Positions 1 through 5,832 of a DNA stretch of 11,998 bases are shown piece by piece. The notes under the pieces were generated by a model. That model had not been told where the DNA came from and made no database searches. It worked only from the letters and a program-made list of their open reading frames with translations. This DNA is from JALYGJ01 sp036558545. Lineage in GTDB: Bacteria > Chloroflexota > Limnocylindria > Limnocylindrales > CSP1-4. Position numbers and translations under genes: made by a program. The stretch is from the NCBI GenBank assembly GCA_036558545.1, contig DATBFJ010000040.1, forward strand, positions 1-11,998, read 5' to 3'. Position 1 is the first letter of the stretch; each line of letters starts with the position of its first letter.

Positions 1-360
1 AATCCGTGTCAGTGCCGGTACGGGCCTCAGCGTGGTGAATGCATAGTCGCCGGTCTTGATCTGGATCTCGGAAAGGGCTTGGAGGAGCGACGACTTGCCC
101 ACGTTGGGCGGGCCGACGAGCGCGATCTGAGCCGCGCCTTCACGGCGCACTGCGATCGAATCGCGATGGACCTGTTTCGATCGCACGCGGGTGTCCTCGA
201 TCTCGGCGAGCAGCGATTTGCGCAGGTCCGCATACGGACCGTTCTTGTAATCGGGCAATTCCGCGATCAACGCGCGAACCTCGCGGATTCGCTCGCGACC
301 CTCTTTTCCGACCAATCGACGCTTCGCCAACTGGGCGAACGTCCTGTGTGGCATCGGCAT
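1..360 (-). CDS. Obg/DRG-class GTP-binding protein, N-terminal part (cut by window edge)
   Basis: The minus strand from the ATG at 360 reads open to the window edge, giving the first 120 residues. Residues 20-75 are a charged helical segment (EGRERIREVRALIAELP and onward) like the N-terminal helical region of DRG GTPases. The G1/P-loop GPPNVGKS follows at 83-90, and the G2 region has FTTLRPV at 108-114, the usual FTT of the Obg/DRG class. G3, G4 and any C-terminal TGS domain would lie outside the window. An AGGTAAGG stretch lies about 7-14 nt upstream of the ATG and supports this start; a second in-frame ATG sits two codons later. DRG/Obg-class proteins bind GTP and usually act with ribosomes or translation factors, but the exact role of bacterial DRG-like members is poorly known. 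The family call rests on G1, G2 and the N-terminal helical region only. Confidence 0.85.
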   Translation of the reverse strand, partial: MPMPHRTFAQLAKRRLVGKEGRERIREVRALIAELPDYKNGPYADLRKSLLAEIEDTRVRSKQVHRDSIAVRREGAAQIALVGPPNVGKSSLLQALSEIQIKTGDYAFTTLRPVPALTRI

Positions 361-375
361 GACCGACCCTTACCT

Positions 376-393
376 CTCGCACTGCAAGGCGAG
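376..393 (-). other. Small hairpin just upstream of the GTPase ribosome binding site
   Basis: CTCGC at 376-380 pairs with GCGAG at 389-393, with an 8-nt loop. Read on the minus strand it lies directly 5' of the AGGTAAGG Shine-Dalgarno-like stretch of the GTPase gene. It could affect ribosome access, but a 5-bp stem in high-GC DNA may be chance. Confidence 0.2.
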
Positions 394-450
394 ATCGCGC
401 GGCAACGCACACGCCGTCGTCGCATGCGTTGACACCGCGCGCCTGTCTCG

Positions 451-480
451 CCCCTTCCTCCGACGCTGTTACGGAAGGGG
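451..480 (-). terminator. Inverted repeat, possible terminator of the hydrolase transcript
   Basis: CCCCTTCC at 451-458 and GGAAGGGG at 473-480 form a perfect 8-bp stem with a 14-nt loop, 86 bases past the hydrolase stop. No T-run follows on either strand, so it is not a textbook intrinsic terminator. It may be a 3' stabilising hairpin or a T-less terminator. It is the strongest structure in the 361-565 gap. Confidence 0.35.
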
Positions 481-519
481 CTGATCAGCCGTTCTGCTTG
501 GTCCTGGTCACGTACCAGG
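479..519. repeat. Two adjoining short palindromes
   Basis: GGCTGATCAGCC at 479-490 is a perfect 12-bp palindrome and abuts the 451-480 hairpin. CCTGGT (503-508) and ACCAGG (514-519) form a second 6-bp stem with a 5-nt loop. With the upstream stem, three inverted repeats lie within 70 bp downstream of the hydrolase gene. They could be protein-binding sites or parts of a transcript end. The function is unknown. Confidence 0.35.
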
Positions 520-565
520 CGCGCATCGCGGGCGCGCTGTGGGGAGAGGTCATAGCGCGACTAGA

Positions 566-1795
566 TTAGCGCCCGCGCACCATGTCGATCAGTCGACCGA
601 GGATCCTGTCACCGTCGACACCCAGGCCGTTGTGCTCGTATTCGTTCGTGATCCAAGGCTTCAGTCCGTGGACGGCGGCTGCGGTCTCGCGGGCGAACTC
701 TTCGACGACGTACGGATCGTTGACGTAGATCGTCGCCGCAACGGGCACCTCATTGTGTGCCAGCACGTCCGGGTCATAGAGTCGCGGCCATTCGCGCTGG
801 GCGAGCAGCTCGGCAGCTTCCTTGTGCGGCCGCAAAGCTCCGTAGTCGTCGAACATCCACGGAAAGATGTGCTCGCCAGTCAACCAGCCGTTTTCGTCGA
901 ATTCGACCGGGTAAACGCGCGACGACGACCAGCGCGTGGCGCCGCCGTCGGCGTAGCAAGATTCGTGCAGCGTTGCGTAGATCGGGTTGCGCTCGAAATG
1001 CGAAGCTCCGAGCTCGGCGTCGAACATGAACGCGTTCGAGCCGAACGGTAGCTCGAGGACGTGGTGGAGCAGCTCGAGACCGTTCGAAAACCCCATCCAC
1101 ATTCCCATCTGGCGAAATCTGCGGGCTGTCAGTCGGTCGCCACCGGGTAGTCGGACATCTTCGTCCTCCAGTCGGTGGACGATGTCGTCAACGCGCTGGC
1201 GGTCGTCCGGGTAGCGCTCGAAGTACTCGCGGTTCTTTTGGGCCATCCTCCAGTACGTCGCCGAATAGACGTCGTCGACAGGACGGCCGATGGGCGACAA
1301 GCCGCCGGTGATGAACGCCTCCTTCAGAGACCCCGGCGCTACCGAAAGGTATGTCAGCGAGCAGAAGCCGCCGAAGCTCTGGCCCAGGATGCTCCAGCGG
1401 TCGACGCCGAGTTCCTGGCGAATGAGCTCCGCGTCGCGCACGATCGAATCGGCCCGGAAATGGGCCAGGTAGTCGGCCTGCTCCTGCGGAGTATCACCGG
1501 GCAGCTGTGAGTTGACCGGCGTTGAACGGCCGGTTCCGCGCTGATCCAGCAGCAGAACGCGGTAATCCTTGAGCGCGCGCTTGATCCAACCGCCTGGCGG
1601 CGTCGTGGGCCGGCGAGCCTCCATCCCCGGGCCGCCCTGGAGGTAAAGAAGGTACGGCTTGTCGAGCCCGTCGGGATCGGCCAGCTCGCGCGTGAAGACG
1701 CTGATCGTCTCGCCATTGGACGCGTTGTGATCGAGCGGGACCGTGTGCTCGCGCTCGGTCAGGACACTGCCGGGAAACCTGTACGTAAAGCTCAT
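566..1795 (-). CDS. S33-family alpha/beta hydrolase, prolyl aminopeptidase-like
   Basis: A 409-residue alpha/beta hydrolase resembling the long (about 410-430 aa) bacterial proline iminopeptidases of peptidase family S33, which release N-terminal proline from peptides in the cytoplasm. Visible features are the oxyanion-loop motif LQGGPG at 52-57 (HGGPG in many relatives), the strand LLLDQRGTGRS at 81-91, and the nucleophile elbow GQSFGG at 138-143 with Ser140. The likely acid is Asp360 in YVNDPYV and the likely catalytic His is His388 in EYEHNGLG. The segment at 185-320 fits the helical cap domain. There is no signal peptide. The ATG at 1795 overlaps the TGA of the upstream TMEM175-family gene (ATGA), and an AGGG sits 7 nt upstream inside that gene, so the two are probably translationally coupled. 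Substrate is inferred from family only; other S33 esterases or peptidases remain possible. Confidence 0.88.
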   Translation of the reverse strand: MSFTYRFPGSVLTEREHTVPLDHNASNGETISVFTRELADPDGLDKPYLLYLQGGPGMEARRPTTPPGGWIKRALKDYRVLLLDQRGTGRSTPVNSQLPGDTPQEQADYLAHFRADSIVRDAELIRQELGVDRWSILGQSFGGFCSLTYLSVAPGSLKEAFITGGLSPIGRPVDDVYSATYWRMAQKNREYFERYPDDRQRVDDIVHRLEDEDVRLPGGDRLTARRFRQMGMWMGFSNGLELLHHVLELPFGSNAFMFDAELGASHFERNPIYATLHESCYADGGATRWSSSRVYPVEFDENGWLTGEHIFPWMFDDYGALRPHKEAAELLAQREWPRLYDPDVLAHNEVPVAATIYVNDPYVVEEFARETAAAVHGLKPWITNEYEHNGLGVDGDRILGRLIDMVRGR

Positions 1796-2382
1796 TCGTG
1801 AACCCTATTCGCTGCTTGGGCCGCTTCAAAGCGCCGATCCGGAACAAACCACATCGCCGCAACCACGGTGAAGATAACCACCGATATGTAGGGAGCGATC
1901 AACGCAATTGGAATTGAAATTGCATACGACAGGATCGACAGCTTGCCCTTGAGGTCGCTGCCGAGCACCTGCGCGATTGCGGGGTTCTGCCCGGGCGCGC
2001 GGACGAGTGCGCCAACGAGGATGCTGAATGCCACCGCCGGCATGAGCAGCAGGAAGCCGTAGATCGCGACTGGAGTTGGGGCGAAGCCCGTGTCGCCGAT
2101 CCATGCCGTACCCACAGGAACGAGCGACAACCAGAAAAGCAGATGCAGGTTGGCCCACAGGACCGCGCCGCTGATCGTCTTTGCCGCGTGCATCAGGTGG
2201 TGGTGATTGACCCAGTAGATGCCCAGGTACACGAAGCTCAGCACGTAGGCCACCAACTTTGGCAACAGCGGGGCAAGCGCATCGAGCGTGGCGCCCTCCG
2301 GCGGCCTCAGCTCGAGGACCATGATCGTGATGATGATGGCGAGCACGCCGTCGCTGAACGCTTCGAGACGGCCTTTGGTCAT
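1792..2382 (-). CDS. TMEM175-family (DUF1211) integral membrane protein, putative K+ channel
   Basis: A 196-residue polytopic membrane protein. It opens with the family signature R-x3-FSDGV: Arg5 and F9-S10-D11, followed by the hydrophobic LAIIITIMVLEL. This is the conserved pore-lining first helix of TMEM175/DUF1211 proteins, some bacterial members of which are potassium-selective channels acting as tetramers. The second family hallmark, YWVNHHHLMH, is at 56-65. About six hydrophobic segments are seen (roughly 12-25, 42-58, 72-92, 105-126, 148-163 and 166-180). The frame is open further upstream, but the ATG at 2382 is chosen because the signature must lie at the N-terminus. No Shine-Dalgarno sequence precedes it, and a candidate promoter would put the transcript start at the ATG. 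The gene overlaps the downstream hydrolase by 4 bp. The family is sure; K+ transport is inferred. Confidence 0.9.
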   Translation of the reverse strand: MTKGRLEAFSDGVLAIIITIMVLELRPPEGATLDALAPLLPKLVAYVLSFVYLGIYWVNHHHLMHAAKTISGAVLWANLHLLFWLSLVPVGTAWIGDTGFAPTPVAIYGFLLLMPAVAFSILVGALVRAPGQNPAIAQVLGSDLKGKLSILSYAISIPIALIAPYISVVIFTVVAAMWFVPDRRFEAAQAANRVHE

Positions 2383-2388
2383 ACGATC

Positions 2389-2417
2389 AATAGACTGGCG
2401 AGCGTGGCATCGGCCAA
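2389..2417 (-). promoter_or_regulatory. Candidate promoter of the TMEM175 gene, possibly leaderless
   Basis: On the minus strand TTGGCC (2417-2412) and TCTATT (2394-2389) are separated by 17 nt. Each matches 4 of 6 bases of the sigma70 consensus. The last base of the -10 lies 7 nt before the A of the ATG at 2382, so transcription would begin at the start codon. The match is modest and the site lies inside the 5' end of the divergent transporter gene. Confidence 0.3.
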
Positions 2418-3348
2418 GACTAAGACAGCCAACACCCGGGCCAAGGCCAAGGTGGACAAGGCCAGCGAGGAGTCGCCGGTCGCCGTCATCGGCGCGCTGC
2501 TCGCGAACATCGGGATTGCCGCGGCCAAATTCATTGCCGCGTTCCTGACCGGCAGCTCGGCGATGCTCGCAGAGGGCATCCACTCACTCGTGGACACCTC
2601 GAACGAGATCGTCCTGATCGTCGGCATCCGCCGGGCCCGGCGCCCAGCAGACGATCTGCACCAGTTCGGCCACGGCAAGGAGATCTACTTCTGGACGCTC
2701 GTGGTCGCCGTGCTTCTCTTTGCGGTCGGTGGCGGACTCGCGTTCTACGAGGGCCTGACCCACCTGTTCGATCCGCATCCCATCGACAACGTGCTGGCCA
2801 GCTACGTGGTCCTCGGCATCTCGTTTGCCCTGGAAGCCGCGTCCACTTTCGTGGCGCTGCGCGAGCTCGAGCCAGCCAAGAGCTTCTGGCGCGCGTTGCT
2901 CGACACCAAGGACGCCTCCGTGCTCGCGGTGCTCGTCGAGAACGTCGCCGCGATGATCGGCCTCGTGTTTGCCTTCATCGGCCTGTTCCTTACCGAATTG
3001 ACGGGCAATCCGCGCTTTGACGCGTTCGGCTCCCTGGCCGTCGGCATCGTGCTCATGGCCGTGGCCGTCTTCCTGGCGGCTGAGAGCCGGGCGCTGTTGA
3101 TCGGTGAATCGGCCAGCGGAGAGCTGGTTGATCAGGCGCGCAAGGCTATGGAAGCCCAGGCCGGGGTAGCGGCAATCGAATCCCTGCGCACGATGCACCT
3201 TGGCCCGGATCACGTGGTGGTGACCGCCACCGTCCGGTTTGATGCAGGCCGTGACGACGTGCCGCAGATCATTGCCCGGCTCAAGGCGCGACTGATCGAG
3301 GTCGACCCGATGCTCGATGACGTCACGATCGAGCCAGCATCGCCGTGA
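2404..3348 (+). CDS. Cation diffusion facilitator, ZnT9 (SLC30A9)-like
   Basis: A 314-residue CDF transporter, expected to exchange divalent cations (probably Zn2+, perhaps others) for protons at the cytoplasmic membrane. After a Lys-rich cytoplasmic tail (1-23), TM helices lie near 27-46, 55-74, 94-114, 130-150, 172-195 and 207-226, followed by the cytoplasmic ferredoxin-like CDF domain (about 235-314). TM2 holds the metal-site motif H60xxxD64 (EGIHSLVDTSNE), and the family loop HQFGHGKE is at 86-93. TM5 has A175-x3-E179 (LVENVAAMIG) instead of the usual H-x3-D, followed by LTGNPRFDAFGS; this LVEN/LTGNP pattern is that of the ZnT9 branch. GTG 2404 is taken as the start; GTG 2452 would remove the basic tail. 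It starts 21 bp from the divergent TMEM175 gene, and its TGA overlaps the next GTG (GTGA). Confidence 0.9.
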   Translation: MASAKTKTANTRAKAKVDKASEESPVAVIGALLANIGIAAAKFIAAFLTGSSAMLAEGIHSLVDTSNEIVLIVGIRRARRPADDLHQFGHGKEIYFWTLVVAVLLFAVGGGLAFYEGLTHLFDPHPIDNVLASYVVLGISFALEAASTFVALRELEPAKSFWRALLDTKDASVLAVLVENVAAMIGLVFAFIGLFLTELTGNPRFDAFGSLAVGIVLMAVAVFLAAESRALLIGESASGELVDQARKAMEAQAGVAAIESLRTMHLGPDHVVVTATVRFDAGRDDVPQIIARLKARLIEVDPMLDDVTIEPASP

Positions 3349-3794
3349 CGAGTCAAGGTCAGCCTGACGCTGACGTTGTCGACTTTCTCGATTCGCTCGC
3401 GCCGCCAATCGCGGTTCAGTGCCAACGATTGCGCGTCGCGATCAGAAGGGCGGTGCCGACAGCGATCGAAAGGCTCCGACCCGGCTGGCGCCTCATCGGC
3501 TACGACTTGCCCAAGGGACGCAAATCGACGTATTTCGCGTGGATCTGGCCGGAGACGGAGCACGTTCATGTCGGCTGGCAGACCGGCACGCTCATGAGCG
3601 ATCCACAACACCTGCTGCGGGGCGCCCACCTCAAACTCAAGAGAGTTCGCTACCTGACGTACGCGCCGGGAGACCGAATTCCGGCCGCGCTGGTGCAAGC
3701 ATTCACGAGAGAAGCTGCGCGCATCGCCACAATGTCGCGCGGTGAGCGCGAGCTCCTCGCGCTGGGCCGCTCCGAGCGTCCCGAGAACCGATAA
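3345..3794 (+). CDS. DUF1801 domain protein
   Basis: A 149-residue soluble protein matching the DUF1801/YdhG-like fold: an N-terminal helix DVVDFLDSLAPPI (10-22), a helical region QCQRLRVAIRRAVPTAIERL (25-44), then a beta-rich core with GWRLIGYDL (47-55), STYFAWIWPE (61-70) and HVHVGWQTGTL (73-83). A basic stretch HLKLKRVRYLTYAPGD lies at 95-110 and a C-terminal helix at 112-130. The biochemical role of this family is not established. The GTG start at 3345 overlaps the TGA of the CDF gene (GTGA), and xthA begins 10 bp after its stop, so it is very likely co-transcribed with both. Family assignment is by pattern only. Confidence 0.75.
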   Translation: MTSQGQPDADVVDFLDSLAPPIAVQCQRLRVAIRRAVPTAIERLRPGWRLIGYDLPKGRKSTYFAWIWPETEHVHVGWQTGTLMSDPQHLLRGAHLKLKRVRYLTYAPGDRIPAALVQAFTREAARIATMSRGERELLALGRSERPENR

Positions 3795-3804
3795 TCGCTC
3801 CCTG

Positions 3805-4704
3805 ATGCGTATCGCGACCTGGAACGTCAACTCGCTCAAGGCCCGGCTGGATCGCGTTCTCGAATGGCTGGATCGCGCTCAGCCCGACGTGCTGCTGATG
3901 CAGGAAACGAAGCTGAGCGACGAAGACGCGCCGATCATGCCCTTCCAGATGCGCGGCTACAACCTCGTTCACCACGGCGAAGGTCGTTGGAACGGTGTCG
4001 CGATCGCCTCCAAGGTGCCCGCCGACGCCAGCTCCGTGATCACCAACTTTGGCGATGGCCCGGTGCGCAACACGGGTGCCGGGGCCACGATCAGCCTCGA
4101 GGAGGACGATTTCGACCCGTTCCATGAGGCACGCATGGTCAGTGCTGTGATCGATGGCATCCGGTTCGTGTCGCTCTACGCGCCGAACGGCCGAGTTGTC
4201 GGGTCGGCCTTTTTCGAGGGCAAGCTCGCGTGGTACGGCCGCCTCCTCAGGTGGCTGCAGGACAACGTCAAGCAGTCCGATGCGCTGGTGGTCGGTGGCG
4301 ACATGAACATAGCGCCGACCGACATTGACGTTTGGGACGCTGCGGCCGTTCACGGCGGCACGCATGTTTCAGCCCCGGAGCGCGAGGCTTTCGCTGGGCT
4401 GCTGTCGTGGGGCCTCATCGACGGATACAGGTCCAGGCGGCCCGAGCCGCAGCGCTTCACCTGGTGGGATTACCGAGCCGGCAATTTCCACAAGAACCTG
4501 GGCATGCGCATCGATCATCTGCTGCTAACCCAGCCGATTGCGGACAGGCTTGTTTGGGCAGAGATCGATCGGGAGGCGCGCAAAGGCGTGCCAATTCCTT
4601 CGGACCACGCGCCGCTCTTCATCGACATCGATTCCGCGGGCGCGCCGCTCGATGCGGGCTGGGAAGGCGCTCTCGAGCGAATAGCCGCTCGAACAAAGCG
4701 CTGA
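3805..4704 (+). CDS. xthA: Exodeoxyribonuclease III (AP endonuclease, EEP superfamily)
   Basis: A 299-residue Mg2+-dependent 3'-5' exonuclease/AP endonuclease of base excision repair, ExoIII family. All catalytic positions are visible: Asn7 in TWNVNS, Glu34 in QETKL, Tyr125 in SLYAPNG, Asp166 and Asn168 in GGDMN, Asp237 in MRIDHLL, and Asp267-His268 in SDHAP. It is about 30 residues longer than E. coli ExoIII (268 aa). Part of the excess is an acidic segment near 83-110 (ISLEEDDFDPFHEAR) before the central strand, and part is the C-terminal tail after 275. The frame is open upstream, but the ATG at 3805 is chosen because MRIATWN is the family's conserved N-terminus and it follows the DUF1801 stop by 10 bp. 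No clear Shine-Dalgarno sequence is seen, so translation may depend on the preceding gene. Confidence 0.95.
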   Translation: MRIATWNVNSLKARLDRVLEWLDRAQPDVLLMQETKLSDEDAPIMPFQMRGYNLVHHGEGRWNGVAIASKVPADASSVITNFGDGPVRNTGAGATISLEEDDFDPFHEARMVSAVIDGIRFVSLYAPNGRVVGSAFFEGKLAWYGRLLRWLQDNVKQSDALVVGGDMNIAPTDIDVWDAAAVHGGTHVSAPEREAFAGLLSWGLIDGYRSRRPEPQRFTWWDYRAGNFHKNLGMRIDHLLLTQPIADRLVWAEIDREARKGVPIPSDHAPLFIDIDSAGAPLDAGWEGALERIAARTKR

Positions 4705-4733
4705 GCATTGCCCGTGGCGGTGACCGACAATGC

Positions 4734-4756
4734 GCCCGACAGACGGCCGATCGGGC
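4734..4756 (+). other. Small inverted repeat between xthA and mscL
   Basis: GCCCGA (4734-4739) and TCGGGC (4751-4756) form a 6-bp stem with an 11-nt loop in the 73-bp gap. No T-run follows, so a terminator is doubtful. I found no convincing promoter in this gap. Confidence 0.25.
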
Positions 4757-4765
4757 CGGGGGCAT

Positions 4766-4772
4766 AGGGAGG
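4766..4772 (+). promoter_or_regulatory. Strong Shine-Dalgarno of mscL
   Basis: AGGGAGG ends 5 nt before the ATG at 4778. It is one of the few strong ribosome binding sites in the window and fixes the mscL start, although the frame is open 48 bases further upstream. Confidence 0.85.
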
Positions 4773-4777
4773 CAACG

Positions 4778-5179
4778 ATGCTCAAGGAGTTTCGCGATTT
4801 CCTCTTCCGCGGCAACGTCGTCGATCTCGCCGTTGCTTTCGTCATCGCGGCCGCGTTCGGAGTTGTCATCAAGTCGTTCGTCGACAACATCCTTACGCCA
4901 CTGATCGGGTTGCTGGGCATCCCGGACATGTCGACCTGGTCTCTGAACGTGGGCAGTGCCCAGGTCATGTACGGCGTCTTCCTGCAGAACGTCATCTATT
5001 TCGTAATCGTCGCGGCGGCGCTGTTCTTCTTCCTGATCAAGCCACGTAACGCGCTGGAAGCGCGCCGTCAGGCCGGCCAGGATGAGGCGCCAACGACCAA
5101 GACCTGCCCGTTCTGCGCCACCGAGATCCCAACCGCGGCGACCCGCTGTCCCAACTGCACGCAGCCACTGCCGGCTTAA
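4778..5179 (+). CDS. mscL: Large-conductance mechanosensitive channel MscL with C-terminal zinc ribbon
   Basis: A 133-residue MscL. The N-terminal amphipathic helix and TM1 are canonical: MLKEFRDFLFRGNVVDLAVAF, then the gate-forming helix to about residue 42 (DNILTPLIGLL). A short periplasmic loop (49-64) and TM2 (about 65-87, VFLQNVIYFVIVAAALFFFLIK) follow. The channel opens under membrane tension to release solutes during hypo-osmotic shock. In place of the usual C-terminal helical bundle ending, residues 110-127 carry two CxxC pairs (C110/C113 in CPFC, C124/C127 in CPNC), a zinc-ribbon knuckle in the cytoplasm. Such tails occur in some MscL homologues but are absent from E. coli MscL (136 aa). 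The start is fixed by AGGGAGG. The GNAT gene begins 3 bp after its stop. Confidence 0.95.
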   Translation: MLKEFRDFLFRGNVVDLAVAFVIAAAFGVVIKSFVDNILTPLIGLLGIPDMSTWSLNVGSAQVMYGVFLQNVIYFVIVAAALFFFLIKPRNALEARRQAGQDEAPTTKTCPFCATEIPTAATRCPNCTQPLPA

Positions 5180-5182
5180 CCT

Positions 5183-5704
5183 GTGCCCGAATTGGGCACA
5201 TCAATTCGGCGCATCAGGGCAGATGACTGGGAGCTGCTGCGCGCGCTGAGACTGGCCAGCCTGCTTGACGCACCGGGAGCGTTCGGACAGACCCACGCCA
5301 ATGCCGCGGCAATACCTGACGACGAGTGGCAGCAGACCGCGCGTGCCTCGGCCACGGGCGAGTCACGGACGTGGCTCATCGCATTTGACGATTCGGGCCA
5401 GGCCGCCGGGCTGGTCCAGGCTCGCCGGCGGCCCGCTCACGACTGCCTGATCTTCTCCATGTGGGTGGCACCCGGGGCGCGCCGTTTGGGCGTGGGCCGG
5501 TCGCTGTTGGACGCGGCCGGCGAGTGGGGTCGCGGATGGGGTGCGCAACGCCTCGTGCTATGGGTAACTGCTTCGAACGAGGCCGCGCATCGCTTCTACG
5601 ACAACATCGGCTTCAGCGTCATCCATGACGGCCCGGACGCCGAGGCCGGTGCCACTTTTGGTGCCTTCGCCATGGAGCGGTCGATCGCCCAGGCGGTCAG
5701 ATAG
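5183..5704 (+). CDS. GNAT-family N-acetyltransferase
   Basis: A 173-residue GNAT acetyltransferase, which transfers an acetyl group from acetyl-CoA to an amine. It begins with the typical SIRRIRADDWELLRALRLASL (7-27). The beta4 strand and acetyl-CoA pyrophosphate loop are at 92-110: SMWVAPGARRLGVGRSLLD, matching the R/Q-x-x-G-x-G/A motif as R101-LGVG. The C-terminal motif B is SNEAAHRFYDNIGF (131-144). The substrate cannot be told from sequence. The GTG start at 5183 lies 3 bp after the mscL stop with no clear ribosome binding site, suggesting coupling. It is the last gene of the plus-strand run, and a strong hairpin follows 3 bp after its stop. Confidence 0.88.
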   Translation: MPELGTSIRRIRADDWELLRALRLASLLDAPGAFGQTHANAAAIPDDEWQQTARASATGESRTWLIAFDDSGQAAGLVQARRRPAHDCLIFSMWVAPGARRLGVGRSLLDAAGEWGRGWGAQRLVLWVTASNEAAHRFYDNIGFSVIHDGPDAEAGATFGAFAMERSIAQAVR

Positions 5705-5707
5705 ACA

Positions 5708-5740
5708 CAGCCGGCCCCGGGGTGGATCCAGGGCCGGCTG
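5708..5740. terminator. Hairpin between convergent operons, probable transcript end
   Basis: CAGCCGGCCC (5708-5717) and GGGCCGGCTG (5731-5740) form a perfect 10-bp GC-rich stem with a 13-nt loop, starting 3 bp after the GNAT stop and lying between convergent genes. There is no T-tract on the plus strand, so a T-less or factor-assisted bidirectional terminator is the best reading. Confidence 0.5.
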
Positions 5741-5755
5741 CACGGCGGAATTCTT

Positions 5756-5774
5756 CGGCAAGACTGATTTGCCG
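5756..5774. repeat. Small inverted repeat in the convergent gap
   Basis: CGGCAA (5756-5761) pairs with TTGCCG (5769-5774) across a 7-nt loop. It is the second of three hairpins in the 128-bp gap and may contribute to termination; on its own it is weak. Confidence 0.25.
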
Positions 5775-5801
5775 TTGCGCAGGATCGATTTGGGATTATT
5801 A

Positions 5802-5819
5802 GACGGCGATTAACCCGTC
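5802..5819 (-). terminator. Possible terminator of the ABC exporter operon
   Basis: GACGG (5802-5806) and CCGTC (5815-5819) form a short stem 14 bp past the abcB stop. On the minus strand it is followed by TAATAATCCC, which is A/T-rich but not a T-run. The stem is only 5 bp, so confidence is low. Confidence 0.3.
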
Positions 5820-5832
5820 AATCGGGGCCGTG

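Noticed and set aside
485..553. 22-codon minus-strand frame 12 nt after the hydrolase stop (MTSPHSAPAMRAWYVTRTKQNG)
   Set aside because: No ribosome binding site, very short, and its stop codon falls inside a palindrome. Chance is more likely than a gene, though coupling cannot be ruled out.
2584..3408. Long open frame on the minus strand opposite the CDF transporter gene
   Set aside because: Its product is rich in Arg, His, Gln and Glu, with no domain, and lies wholly antisense to a gene with clear family motifs. It is a high-GC codon-bias shadow.
5705..5832. Small gene or regulatory RNA in the convergent gap
   Set aside because: Only hairpins and no coherent frame or promoter are visible. 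Transcript ends explain it better.
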